This document shows positions 1-12,839 of a stretch of 43,515 nucleotides of DNA, in pieces. The DNA is from Saccoglossus kowalevskii (Eukaryota > Hemichordata > Enteropneusta > Harrimaniidae). The notes beneath the pieces were generated by a model. It saw only the letters and a list, made by a program, of their open reading frames with translations, was not told the origin of the DNA and did no database searches. Position 1 is the first letter of the stretch, and each line of letters starts with the position of its first letter. Location: contig NW_003144206.1 in assembly GCF_000003605.2 (NCBI RefSeq), forward strand, positions 1-43,515. Direction: 5' to 3'. A program made the translations under genes and the position numbers.

Positions 1-807
1 TCAAGAGTGCCGTTTACGCCAAGATCACTATTTACACCATGGTTACACTATAAGAGCACCATTTACACAGATTACACTATAAGAGTGCCATTTACGCCAA
101 AATCACTATTTACATTATGGTTACACTATAAGAGCACCATTTACACAGATTACACTATAAGAGCGCCATTTACAGCAAGATCACTATTTACACTATGGTT
201 ACACTATAAGAGCAACATTTACACAGATTACACTATAAGAGTGCTATTTACAGATTACACTATAAGAGTGCCATTTACGCCAAGATCACTATTTACACTA
301 TGGTTACACTATAAGAGCACCATTTACACAGATTACACTATAAGAGTGCCATTTACGCCAAGATCACTATTTACATTATGGTTACACTCTAAGAGCACCA
401 TTTACACAGATTACACTATAAGAGTGCCATTTACAGCAAGATCACTATTTACACTATGGTTACACTATAAGAGCACCATTTACACAGATTACACTATAAG
501 AGTGCCATTTACGCCAAGATCACTATTTACATTATGGTTACACTATAAGAGCACCGTTTACACAGATTACACTATAAGAGTGCCATTTACAGATTGCACT
601 ATAAGAGTGCCATTTACGCCAAGATCACTATTTACACTATGGTTACACTATAAGAGCACCATTTACACAGATTACACTATAAGAGTGCCATTTACAGCAA
701 GATCACTATTTACACTATGGTTACACTATAAGAGCACCATTTACACAGATTACACTATAAGAGTGCCATTTACGCCAAGATCACCATTTACACAGATTAC
801 ACTATAA
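1..807 (+). repeat. Array segment, shortened copy of 2929-3898
   Basis: Marker variants CACCATGG (35), PKS-type CCAAAATCAC, GAGCAACATTT (near 211), ACTCTAAG and ATTGCACT (591) appear in the same order as at 2963-3704. The offset is 2928 up to about 545 and 3113 from about 592. The difference, 185 bp, equals two 78-bp units plus one 29-bp unit, so this copy has lost a whole-unit block containing the GCATTTAGAGC-type segment. Confidence 0.75.
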
Positions 808-1344
808 GAGTGCCATTTACACCAAGATCACTATTTACACTATGATTACACTATAAGAGCACCATTTACACAGATTACACTATAAGAGTGCCATTTACGC
901 CAAGATCACTATTTACACTATGATTACACAATAAGAGTGCCATTTACACAGATTACACTATAAGAGTGCCATTTACACTATGGTTACACTATAAGAGCAC
1001 CATTTACACAGATTACACTATAAGAGTGCCATTTATACAGATGACACTATAAGAGTGCCATTTACAGCAAGATCACTATTTACACTATGGTTACACTATA
1101 AGAGCACCATTTACACAGATTACACTATAAGAGTGCCATTTACAGATTACACTATAAGAGTGCCATTTACAGCAAGATCACTATTTACACTATGGTTACA
1201 CTATAAGAGCACCATTTACACAGATTACACTATAAGAGTGCCATTTACGCCAAGATCACTATTTACACTATGGTTACACTATAAGAGCACCATTTACACA
1301 GATTACACTATAAGAGTGCCATTTACACAGATTACACTATAAGA
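808..1344 (+). repeat. Mixed A/B/C repeat segment with a G variant at 1035
   Basis: Ordinary 78-bp units with CTATGATTACAC variants and several free 29-bp units. Includes the G variant ATACAGATGACAC at 1035. No M junction. Confidence 0.8.
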
Positions 1345-2050
1345 GTGCCATTTACAGATTACACTATAAGAGTGCCATTTACGCCAAGATCACTATTTAC
1401 ACTATGGTTACACTATAAGAGCACCATTTACACAGATTACACTATAAGAGTGCCATTTACACCAAGATCACTATTTACACTATGGTTGCACTATAAGAGC
1501 ACCATTTACACAGATTACACTATAAGAGTGCCATTTACACCAAGATCACTATTTACATTATGATTACACTATAAGAGCACCATTTACACAGATTACACTA
1601 TAGGAGTGCCATTTACGCCAAGATCACTATTTACACTATGATTACACTATAAGAGTGCCATTTACACAGATTACACTATAAGAGTGCCATTTACACTATG
1701 GTTACACTATAAGAGCACCATTTACACAGATTACACTATAAGAGTGCCATTTATACAGATGACACTATAAGAGTGCCATTTACAGCAAGATCACTATTTA
1801 CACTATGATTACACTATAAGAGCACCATTTACACAGATTACACTACAAGAGTGCCATTTACAGATTACACTATAAGAGTGCCATTTACAGCAAGATCACT
1901 ATTTACACTATGGTTACACTATAAGAGCACCATTTACACAGATTACACTATAAGACTGCCATTTACGCCAAGATCACTATTTACACTATGGTTACACTAT
2001 AAGAGCACCATTTACACAGATTACACTATAAGAGTGCCATTTACAGCAAG
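1330..2050 (+). repeat. HOR segment copied at 12871, 31342 and partly 36479
   Basis: Shares CACTACAAG (1841) and AGACTGCC (1953) with 13382/13494 (offset 11541) and with 31853/31965 (offset 30012). A fourth, shorter copy lies at offset 35149 and shares CACTACAAG at 36990. Contains G at 1753. In the other copies an M junction lies just upstream. Here M is missing, so the left edge of this copy is a recombined or truncated joint. Confidence 0.8.
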
Positions 2051-2189
2051 ATCACTATTACACTAAGGGTTGCACTATAAAAGTGCCATTTACACAAATT
2101 ACACTATAAGAGTGCCATTTACAGCAAGATCACTATTTACACTATGGTTACACTATAAGAGCACCATTTACACAGATTACACTATAAGA

Positions 2190-2745
2190 GTGCCATTTAC
2201 ACCAAGATCACTATTTACAATATCGTTACACTATAAGAGCACCATTTACACAGATTACACTATAAGAGTGCCAAGATCACTATTTACACTATGGTTACAC
2301 TATAAGAGTGCCAAGATCACCATTTACACAGATTACACTATAAGAGTGCCATTTACACAGATTACACTATAAGAGTGCCATTTACACCAAGATCACTATT
2401 TACACTATGATTACACTAAGAGTGCCATTTACGCAGATTACACTATAAGAGTGCCATTTACACTATGGTTACACTATAAGAGCACCATTTACACAGATTA
2501 CACTATAAGAGTGCCATTTACGCCAAGATCACTATTTACACTATGGTTACACTATAAGAGCACCATTTACACAGATTACACTATAAGAGTGCCATTTACA
2601 CAGATTACACTATAAGAGTGCCATTTATACAGATTACACTATAAGAGTGCCATTTACAGCAAGATCACTATTTACACTATGGTTACACTATAAGAGCACC
2701 ATTTACACAGATTACACTTTAAGAGTGCCATTTACAGATTACACT
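2190..2745 (+). repeat. Type-II HOR block, copy 1
   Basis: Ordered markers: ACAATAT (2217), fused GTGCCAAGATC (2268, an A tail joined straight to B with ATTTACG lost), CACTAAG (2414, ATA lost from CACTATAAG), ATACAGATTAC (2627), ACACTTTAAG (2714). Four more copies keep these spacings without indel. Confidence 0.85.
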
Positions 2746-2863
2746 ATAAGAGTGCCATTTACGCCAAGATCACTATTTACACTATGGTTACACTATAAGA
2801 GCACCATTTACACAGATTACACTATAAGAGTGCCATTTACGCCAAGATCACTATTTACACTAT

Positions 2864-3903
2864 GGTTACACTATAAGAGCACCATTTACACAGATTACAC
2901 TATAAGAGTGCTATTTACAGATTACACTATAAGAGTGCCATTTACGCCAAGATCACTATTTACACCATGGTTACACTATAAGAGCACCATTTACACAGAT
3001 TACACTATAAGAGTGCCATTTACGCCAAAATCACTATTTACATTATGGTTACACTATAAGAGCACCATTTACACAGATTACACTATAAGAGCGCCATTTA
3101 CAGCAAGATCACTATTTACACTATGGTTACACTATAAGAGCAACATTTACACAGATTACACTATAAGAGTGCTATTTACAGATTACACTATAAGAGTGCC
3201 ATTTACGCCAAGATCACTATTTACACTATGGTTACACTATAAGAGCACAATTTACACAGATTACACTATAAGAGTGCCATTTACGCCAAGATCACTATTT
3301 ACATTATGGTTACACTCTAAGAGCACCATTTACACAGATTACACTATAAGAGTGCCATTTACAGCAAGATCACTATTTACACTATGGTTACACTATAAGA
3401 GCACCATTTACACAGATTACACTATAAGAGTGCCATTTACGCCAAGATCACTATTTACACTATGGTTACACTATAAGAGCACCATTTACGCAGATTACAC
3501 TATAAGAGTGCCATTTACACAGATTACACTATAAGAGTGCCATTTAGAGCAAGATCACTATTTGCACTATGGTTACACTATAAGAGCACCATTTACACAG
3601 ATTACACTATAAGAGTGCCATTTACGCCAAGATCACTATTTACATTATGGTTACACTATAAGAGCACCGTTTACACAGATTACACTATAAGAGTGCCATT
3701 TACAGATTGCACTATAAGAGTGCCATTTACGCCAAGATCACTATTTACACTATGGTTACACTATAAGAGCACCATTTACACAGATTACACTATAAGAGTG
3801 CCATTTACAGCAAGATCACTATTTACACTATGGTTACACTATAAGAGCACCATTTACACAGATTACACTATAAGAGTGCCATTTACGCCAAGATCACTAT
3901 TTA
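2864..3903 (+). repeat. 1.04-kb segment duplicated at 19772-20811
   Basis: At constant offset 16908 the two segments share CACCATGG, CCAAAATCAC, GAGCAACATTT, ACTCTAAG, CATTTACGCAG, GCCATTTAGAGC with TTTGCACT, GAGCACCGTTT and CAGATTGCACT in the same order. I noticed only isolated base differences (for example GAGCACAATTT near 3245, CCAATATCAC near 20352, GGTTGCAC near 20664). The left end of homology coincides with a one-base T insertion at about 19771. Confidence 0.85.
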
Positions 3904-4621
3904 CAGTATGATTACACTTTAAGAGTGCCATTTTACACCCAGATCACTATTTACACTATGATTACACTATAAGAGTGCCATTTACAGATTACACTATAAG
4001 AGTGCCATTTACGCCAAGATCACTATTTACACTATGGTTACACTATAAGAGCACCATTTACACAGATTACACTATAAGAGTGCCATTTACGCTAAGATCA
4101 CTATTTACACTATGGTTACACTATAAGAGCACCATTTACACAGATTACACTATAAGAGTGCCATTTACACCAAGATCACCATTTACACTATGGTTGCACT
4201 ATAAGAGCACCATTTACACAGATTACACTATAAGAGTGCCATTTACACCAAGATCACTATTTACACTATGATTACACTATAAGAGTGCCATTTACACAGA
4301 TTACACTATAAGAGTGCCATTTACACTATGGTTACACTATAAGAGCACCATTTACACAGATTACACTATAAGAGTGCCATTTATACAGATGACACTATAA
4401 GAGTGCCATTTACAGCAAGATCACTATTTACACTATGGTTACACTATAAGAGCACCATTTACACAGATTACACTATAAGAGTGCCATTTACACAGATTAC
4501 ACTATAAGAGCACCATTTACACAGATTACACTATAAGAGTGCCATTTACAGCAAGATCACTATTTACACTATGGTTACACTATAAGAGCACCATTTACAC
4601 AGATTACACTATAAGAGTGCC

Positions 4622-4648
4622 ATTTACAGATTACACTATAAGAGTGCC
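4622..4648 (+). repeat. Short A variant, 27 bp
   Basis: It starts ATTTACAGATTACACT, which is submonomer A with one AC dinucleotide removed. It recurs throughout the array, usually directly after an A unit and before B. Unlike the 29-bp form it preserves reading phase. It is also present 46 bases after the start of nearly every M junction. Confidence 0.9.
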
Positions 4649-4697
4649 ATTTACGCCAAGATCACTATTTACACTATGGTTACACTATAAGAGCACC

Positions 4698-4726
4698 ATT
4701 TACACAGATTACACTATAAGAGTGCC
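4698..4726 (+). repeat. Submonomer A, 29 bp
   Basis: It starts ATTTACACAGATTACACT and ends in the 11-bp tail ATAAGAGTGCC. It also occurs outside the 78-bp unit as free-standing 29-bp copies, often in runs of two or three just upstream of the M junctions. Because 29 is not a multiple of 3, each extra copy shifts the open frame and creates the recurrent CTA-TAA stop. Confidence 0.9.
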
Positions 4727-4744
4727 ATTTACGCCAAGATCACT
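4727..4744 (+). repeat. Submonomer B, 18 bp, carries the GATC site
   Basis: Sequence ATTTACGCCAAGATCACT. It aligns with the first 18 bases of A if a two-base gap is allowed on each side, so it looks like an A-type copy that lost the ATAAGAGNNCC tail. Its variable three bases (CGC, CAC or CAG after TTA) are the main subtype marker in the array. Confidence 0.85.
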
Positions 4745-4775
4745 ATTTACACTATGGTTACACTATAAGAGCACC
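4745..4775 (+). repeat. Submonomer C, 31 bp
   Basis: It starts ATTTACACTATGGTTACACT and ends ATAAGAGCACC. It is A-like, with TATGG replacing AGA and with CA instead of TG near the 3' end. Its ATG always opens the frame that stops four codons later (Met-Val-Thr-Leu-stop), which argues against translation from ATG anywhere in the array. Confidence 0.9.
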
Positions 4776-5189
4776 ATTTACACAGATTACACTATAAGAG
4801 TGCCATTTACACCAAGATCACCATTTACACTATGGTTGCACTATAAGAGCACCATTTACACAGATTACACTATAAGAGTGCCATTTACACCAAGATCACT
4901 ATTTACACTATGGTTGCACTATAAGAGCACCATTTACACAGATTACACTATAAGAGTGCCATTTACACCAAGATCACTATTTACACTATGATTACACTAT
5001 AAGAGCACCATTTACACAGATTACACTATAAGAGTGCCATTTACGCCAAGATCACTATTTACACTATGATTACACAATAAGAGTGCCATTTACACAGATT
5101 ACACTATAAGAGTGCCATTTACACTATGGTTACACTATAAGAGCACCATTTACACAGATTACACTATAAGAGTGCCATTTATACAGATG

Positions 5190-6372
5190 ACACTATAAGA
5201 GTGCCATTTACAGCAAGATCACTATTTACACTATGGTTACACTATAAGAGCACCATTTACACAGATTACACTATAAGAGTGCCATTTACGCCAAGATCAC
5301 CATTTACACTATGGTTATACTATAAGAGCACCATTTACACAGATTACACTATAAGAGTGCCATTTACAGATTACACTATAAGAGTGGCATTTACGCCAAG
5401 ATCACTATTTACACTATGGTTACACTATAAGAGCACCATTTACACAGATTACACTATAAGAGTGCCATTTACACAGATTACACTATAAGAGTGCCATTTA
5501 CGCCAAGATCACTATTTACACTATGGTTACACTATAAGAGCACCATTTACACAGATTACACTATAAGAGTGCCATTTACACAGATTACACTATAAGAGCA
5601 CCATTTACACAGATTACACTATAAGAGTGCCATTTACAGCAAGATCACTATTTACACTATGGTTAAACTATAAGAGCACCATTTACACAGATTACACTAT
5701 AAGAGCACCATTTACACAGATTACACAATAAGAGTGCCATTTACGCCAAGATCACTATTTACACTATGGTTACACCATTTACACCAGCACCATTTACACA
5801 GATTACACTATAAGAGAGCCATTTACAGATTACACTATAAGAGTGCCATTTACGCCAAGATCACTATTTACACTATGGTTACACTATAAGAGCACCATTT
5901 ACACAGATTACACTATAAGAGTGCCATTTACACCAAGATCACTATTTACACTATGGTTACACTATAAGAGCACCATTTACACAGATTACACTATAAGAGT
6001 GCCATTTACACCAAGATCACTATTTACACTATGGTTGCACTATAAGAGCACCATTTACACAGATTACACTATAAGAGTGCCATTTACACCAAGATCACTA
6101 TTTACACTATCATTACACTATAAGAGCACCATTTACACAGATTACACTATAAGAGTGCCATTTACGCCAAGATCGCTATTTACACTATGATTATACTATA
6201 AGAGTGCCATTTACACAGATTACACTATAAGAGCGCCATTTACACTATGGTTACACTATAAGAGCACCATTTACACAGATTACACTATAAGAGTGCCGTT
6301 TACGCCAAGATCACTATTTACACTATGGTTACACTATAAGAGCACCATTTACACAGATTACACTATAAGAGT
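5190..6372 (+). repeat. 1.2-kb segment duplicated at 34544-35726
   Basis: Constant offset 29354 over about 1.18 kb: AGAGTGGCAT (5381/34735), GGTTAAACTA (5661/35015), CTATCATTACAC (base C at 6111/35465), GATCGCTATT (6171/35525), GAGTGCCGTT (6291/35645). The M junction at 5770 lies within it and matches 35124. Part of it (5281-5919) also matches 39274-39912. Confidence 0.87.
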
Positions 6373-8380
6373 GCCATTTACACAGATTACACTATAAGAG
6401 TGCCATTTATACAGATTACACTATAAGAGTGCCATTTACAGCAAGATCACTATTTACACTATGGTTACACTATAAGAGCACCATTTACACAGATTACACT
6501 ATAAGAGTGCCATTTACAGATTACACTATAAGAGTGCCATTTACGCCAAGATCACTATTTACACTATGGTTACACTATAAGAGCACCATTTACACAGATT
6601 ACACTATAAGAGTGCCATTTACACAGATTACACTATAAGAGTGCCATTTAGAGCAAGATCACTATTTACACTATGGTTGCACTATAAGAGCACCATTTAC
6701 ACAGATTACACTATAAGAGTGCCATTTACAGCAAGATCACTATTTACACTATGGTTACACTATAAGAGCACCATTGACACAGATTACACTATAAGAGTGC
6801 CATTTACACCAAGATCACTATTTACAATATGGTTACACTATAAGAGCACCATTTACACAGATTACACTATAAGAGTGCCAAGATCACTATTTACACTATG
6901 GTTACACTATAAGAGTGCCAAGATCACCATTTACACAGATTACACTATAAGAGTGCCATTTACACAGATTACACTATAAGAGTGCCATTTACACCAAGAT
7001 CGCTATTTACACTATGATTACACTAAGAATGCCATTTACACAGATTACACTATAAGAGTGCCATTTACACTATGGTTACACTATAAGAGCACCATTTACA
7101 CAGATTACACTATAAGAGTGCCATTTACGCCAAGATCACTATTTACACTATGGTTACACTATAAGAGCACCATTTACACAGATTACACTATAAGAGTGCC
7201 ATTTACACAGATTACACTATAAGAGTGCCATTTATACAGATTACACTATCAGAGTGCCATTTACAGCAAGATCACTATTTACACTATGGTTACACTATAA
7301 GAGCACCATTTACACAGATTACACTTTAAGAGTGCCATTTACAGATTACACTATAAGAGTGCCATTTACGCCAAGATCACTATTTACACTATGGTTACAC
7401 TGTAAGAGCACCATTTACACTGATTACACTATAAGAGTGCCATTTACGCCAAGATCACTATTTACACTATGGTTACACTGTAAGAGCACCATTTACACAG
7501 ATTACACTATAAGAGTGCTATTTACAGATTACACTATAAGAGTGCCATTTACGCCAGATCACTATTTACACTATGGTTACACTATAGAGCACCATTTACA
7601 CAGATTACACTATAGGAGTGCCATTTACGCCAAGATCACTATTTACACTATGATTACACTATTAGAGTGCCATTTACACAGATTACACTATAAGAGTGCC
7701 ATTTACACTATGGTTACACTATAAGAGCACCATTTACACAGATTACACTATAAGAGTGCCATTTATACAGATGACACTATAAGAGTGCCATTTACAGCAA
7801 GATCACTATTTACACTATGGTTACACTATAAGAGCACCATTTACACAGATTACACTATAAGAGTGCCATTTACAGATTACACTATAAGAGTGCCATTTAC
7901 ACCAAGATCACCATTTACACTATGGTTGCACTATAAGAGCACCATTTACACAGATTACACTATAAGAGTGCCATTTACAGATTACACTATAAGAGTGCCA
8001 TTTACGCCAAGATCACTATTTACACTATGGTTACACTATAAGAGCACCATTTACACAGATTACACTATAAGAGTGCCATTTACACAGATTACACTATAAG
8101 AGTGCCATTTACGCCAAGATCACTATTTACACTATGGTTACACTATAAGAGCACCATTTACACAAATTACACTATAAGAGTGCCATTTACACAGATTACA
8201 CTATAAGAGCACCATTTACACAGATTACACTATAAGAGTGCCATTTACAGCAAGATCACTATTTACACTATGGTTACACTATAAGAGCACCATTTACACA
8301 GATTACACTATAAGAGCACCATTTACACAGATTACACTATAAGAGTGCCATTTACGCCAAGATCACTATTTACACTATGG
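5770..8380 (+). repeat. M-delimited HOR block, 2611 bp
   Basis: First M junction of the window. Carries the right half of the 5190-6372 duplication, type-II copy 2, two CACTGTAAG variants 78 bp apart (7398 and 7476), small deletions near 7556 and 7587, and G at 7765. Confidence 0.8.
6797..7352 (+). repeat. Type-II HOR block, copy 2
   Basis: Markers ACAATAT 6824, GTGCCAAGATC 6875, CACTAAG 7021, ATACAGATTAC 7234 and ACACTTT 7321 all sit at +4607 from copy 1. It differs by ATCGCTATTT near 7000 and TAAGAATGCC near 7022. Confidence 0.85.
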
Positions 8381-9376
8381 TTACACCATTTACACCAGCA
8401 CCATTTACACAGATTACACTATAAGAGTGCCATTTACAGATTACACTATAAGAGTGCCATTTACGCCAAGATCACTATTTACACTATGGTTACACTATAA
8501 GAGCACCATTTACACAGATTACACTATAAGAGTGCCATTTACACCAAGATCACTATTTACACTATGGTTACACTATAAGAGCACCATTTACACAGATTAC
8601 ACTATAAGAGTGCCATTTACGCCAAGATCACTATTTACACTATGATTACACTATAAGAGTGCCATTTACACAGATTACACTATAAGAGTGCCATTTACAC
8701 TATGGTTACACTATAAGAGCACCATTTACACAGATTACACTATAAGAGTGCCATTTATACAGATGACACTATAAGAGTGCCATTTACAGCAAGATCACTA
8801 TTTACACTATGGTTACACTATAAGAGCACCATTTACACAGATTACACTATAAGAGTGCCATTTACAGATTACACTATAAGAGTGCCATTTACAGCAAGAT
8901 CACTATTTACACTATGGTTACACTATAAGAGCACCATTTACACAGATTACACTATAAGAGTGCCATTTACGCCAAGATCACTATTTACATTATGGTTACA
9001 CTATAAGAGCACCATTTACACAGATTACACTATAAGAGCGCCATTTACAGCAAGATCACTATTTACACTATGGTTACACTATAAGAGCACCATTTACACA
9101 GATTACACTATAAGAGTGCCATTTACGCCAAGATCACCATTTACACTATGGTTATACTATAAGAGCACCATTTACACAGATTACACTATAAGAGTGCCAT
9201 TTACAGATTACACTATAAGAGTGCCATTTACGCCAAGATCACTATTTACACTATGGTTACACTATAAGAGCACCATTTACACAGATTACACTATAAGAGT
9301 GCCATTTACAGCAAGATCACTATTTACACTATGGTTACACTATAAGAGCACCATTTACACAGATTACACTATAAGA

Positions 9377-9932
9377 GTGCCATTTACACCAAGATCACTA
9401 TTTACAATATGGTTACACTATAAGAGCACCATTTACACAGATTACACTATAAGAGTGCCAAGATCACTATTTACACTATGGTTACACTATAAGAGTGCCA
9501 AGATCACCATTTACACAGATTACACTATAAGAGTGCCATTTACACAGATTACACTATAAGAGTGCCATTTACACCAAGATCACTATTTACACTATGATTA
9601 CACTAAGAGTGCCATTTACACAGATTACACTATAAGAGTGCCATTTACACTATGGTTACACTATAAGAGCACCATTTACACAGATTACACTATAAGAGTG
9701 CCATTTACGCCAAGATCACTATTTACACTATGGTTACACTATAAGAGCACCATTTACACAGATTACACTATAAGAGTGCCATTTACACAGATTACACTAT
9801 AAGAGTGCCATTTATACAGATTACACTATCAGAGTGCCATTTACAGCAAGATCACTATTTACACTATGGTTACACTATAAGAGCACCATTTACACAGATT
9901 ACACTTTAAGAGTGCCATTTACAGATTACACT
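9377..9932 (+). repeat. Type-II HOR block, copy 3
   Basis: Same ordered markers at +2580 from copy 2: GTGCCAAGATC 9455, CACTAAG 9601, ACACTTT 9901. Confidence 0.85.
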
Positions 9933-10139
9933 ATAAGAGTGCCATTTACGCCAAGATCACTATTTACACTATGGTTACACTGTAAGTGCACCATTTACAC
10001 TGATTACACTATAAGAGTGCTATTTACGCCAAGATCACTATTTACACTATGGTTACACTATAAGAGCACCATTTACACAGATTACACTATAAGAGTGCTA
10101 TTTACAGATTACACTATAAGAGTGCCATTTACGCCAAGA

Positions 10140-10985
10140 TCACTATTTACACTATGGTTACACTGTAAGAGCACCATTTACACTGATTACACTATAAGAG
10201 TGCCATTTACGCCAAGATCACTATTTACACTATGGTTACACTATAAGAGCACCATTTACACAGATTACACTATAAGAGTGCTATTTACAGATTACACTAT
10301 AAGAGTGCCATTTACGCCAAGATCACTATTTACACTATGGTTACACTATAAGAGCACCATTTACACAGATTACACTATAAGAGTGCCATTTACGCCAAAA
10401 TCACTATTTACATTATGGTTACACTATAAGAGCACCATTTACACAGATTACACTATAAGAGCGCCATTTACAGCAAGATCACTATTTACACTATGGTTAC
10501 ACTATAAGAGCACCATTTACACAGATTACACTATAAGAGTGCCATTTACGCCAAGATCACTATTTACACTATGGTTACACTATAAGAGCACCATTTACGC
10601 AGATTACACTATAAGAGTGCGATTTACACAGATTACACTATAAGAGTGCCATTTAGAGCAAGATCACTATATACACTATGGTTACACTATAAGAGCACCA
10701 TTTACACAGATTACACTATAAGAGTGCCATTTACGCCAAGATTACTATTTACATTATGGTTACACTATAAGAGCACCATTTACACAGATTACACTATAAG
10801 AGTGCCATTTACAGATTACACTATAAGAGTGCTATTTACGCCAAGATCACTATTTACACTAGGGTTACACTATAAGAGCACCATTTACACAGATTACACT
10901 ATAAGAGTGCCATTTACAGCAAGATCACTATTTACACTATGGTTACACTATAAGAGCACCATTTACACAGATTATACTATAAGAG
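10140..10985 (+). repeat. 0.85-kb segment duplicated at 17013-17858
   Basis: Constant offset 6873: CACTGTAAG (10161/17034), GTGCGATTT (10617/17490), TATATACAC (10668/17541), plus GAGTGCTATTT before TACGCC near 10830 and 17703. The two copies sit at different distances downstream of their type-II blocks because of the 183-bp duplication near 9978. Confidence 0.82.
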
Positions 10986-11146
10986 CGCCATTTACACAGA
11001 TTACACTATAAGAGCACCATTTACACAGATTACACTATAAGAGTGCCATTTACGCCCAGATCAACCATTTACACTATGAGAGCTCCATTTACACAGATTA
11101 CACTATAAGAGTGCCATTTACGCCAAGATCACTATTTACACTATGG

Positions 11147-12839
11147 TTACACATTTACACCAGCACCATTTACACAGATTACACTATAAGAGTGCCATTT
11201 ACACCAAGATCACCATTTACACTATGGTTGCACTATAAGAGCACCATTTACACAGATTACACTATAAGAGTGCCATTTACAGCAAGATCACTATTTACAC
11301 TATGGTTGCACTATAAGAGCACCATTTACACAGATTACACTATAAGAGTGCCATTTACAGCAAGATCACTATTTACACTATGGTTACACTATAAGAGCAC
11401 CATTTACACAGATTACACTATAAGAGTGCCATTTACACCAAGATCACTATTTACAATATGGTTACACTATAAGAGCACCATTTACACAGATTACACTATA
11501 AGAGTGCCAAGATCACTATTTACACTATGGTTACACTATAAGAGTGCCAAGATCACCATTTACACAGATTACACTATAAGAGTGCCATTTACACAGATTA
11601 CACTATAAGAGTGCCATTTACACCAAGATCACTATTTACACTATGATTACACTAAGAGTGCCATTTACACAGATTACACTATAAGAGTGCCATTTACACT
11701 ATGGTTACACTATAAGAGCACCATTTACACAGATTACACTATAAGAGTGCCATTTACGCCAAGATCATTATTTACACTATGGTTACACTATAAGAGCACC
11801 ATTTACACAGATTACACTATAAGAGTGCCATTTACACAGATTACACTATAAGAGTGCCATTTATACAGATTACACTATAAGAGTGCCATTTACAGCAAGA
11901 TCACTATTTACACTATGGTTACACTATAAGAGCACCATTTACACAGATTACACTTTAAGAGTGCCATTTACAGATTACACTATAAGAGTGCCATTTACGC
12001 CAAGATCACTATTTACACTATGGTTACACTATAAGAGCACCATTTACACAGATTACACTATAAGAGTGCCATTTACGCCAAGATCACTATTTACACTATG
12101 GTTACACTATGAGAGCACCATTTAAACAGATTACACTATAAGAGTGCTATTTACAGATTACACTATAAGAGTGCCATTTACGCCAAGATCACTATTTACA
12201 CCATGGTTACACTATAAGAGCACCATTTACACAGATTACACTATAAGAGTGCCATTTACGCCAAAATCACTATTTACATTATGGTTACACTATAAGAGCA
12301 CCATTTACACAGATTACACTATAAGAGCGCCATTTACAGCAAGATCACTATTTACACTATGGTTACACTATAAGAGCAACATTTACACAGATTACACTAT
12401 AAGAGTGCTATTTACAGATTACACTATAAGAGTGCCATTTACGCCAAGATCACTATTTACATTATGGTTACACTATAAGAGCACCATTTACACAGATTAC
12501 ACTATAAGAGTGCCATTTACGCCAAGATCACTATTTACATTATGGTTACACTATAAGAGCACCATTTACACAGGATTACACTATAAGAGTGCCATTTACG
12601 CCAAGATCACTATTTACACTATGGTTACACTATAAGAGCACCATTTACGCAAGATTACGCTGTAAGAGTGCCATTTACACAGATTACACTATAAGAGCAC
12701 CATTTACACAGATTACACTATAAGAGTGCCATTTACAGCAAGATCACTATTTACACTATGGTTACACTATAAGAGCACCATTTACACAGATTACACTATA
12801 AGAGTGCCATTTACGCCAAGATCACTATTTACACTATGG
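11147..12839 (+). repeat. M-delimited HOR block, 1693 bp, variant M
   Basis: The M junction here has lost one C (GGTTACACATTTACACC). Contains type-II copy 4, a CACCATGG segment (12199) similar to the start of the window, and irregular units at about 12570-12680 (ACAGGATTAC, TACGCAAGATTACGCTGTAAG). No G variant. Confidence 0.8.
11426..11981 (+). repeat. Type-II HOR block, copy 4
   Basis: Markers GTGCCAAGATC 11504, CACTAAG 11650 and ACACTTT 11950 lie at +2049 from copy 3. Confidence 0.85.

Larger units (their letters stand above)
4695..4772 (+). repeat. Representative consensus 78-bp unit
   Basis: A clean example of the basic unit; the next copy begins at 4773. It contains 28 A, 18 C, 10 G and 22 T, so it is A+T-rich with C well over G on this strand. 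It holds one GATC (in submonomer B), one CpG (in TACGCC) and two copies of CACTATAAGAG. Because 78 is 3 x 26, one frame stays open through successive units. Confidence 0.93.
3904..5189 (+). repeat. Irregular array segment with G variants at 4383 and 5181
   Basis: Starts with a degenerate joint (CAGTATGATTACACTTTAAG, then CATTTTACACCC) at about 3905-3950, then regular 78-bp units. The TACGCTAAG variant at about 4090 is matched near 33247. Units near 4800-5000 carry GATCACCATTTACAC and GGTTGCAC. Confidence 0.75.
8381..11146 (+). repeat. M-delimited HOR block, 2766 bp
   Basis: G lies 376 bp after M (8757). Contains type-II copy 3 and a 183-bp internal tandem duplication (CACTGTAAG at 9978 and 10161; 183 is two 78-bp units plus one 27-bp unit). 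Also holds the GTGCGATTT and ATATACAC variants shared with 17.5 kb, and a degenerate joint at about 11041-11100. Confidence 0.8.
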
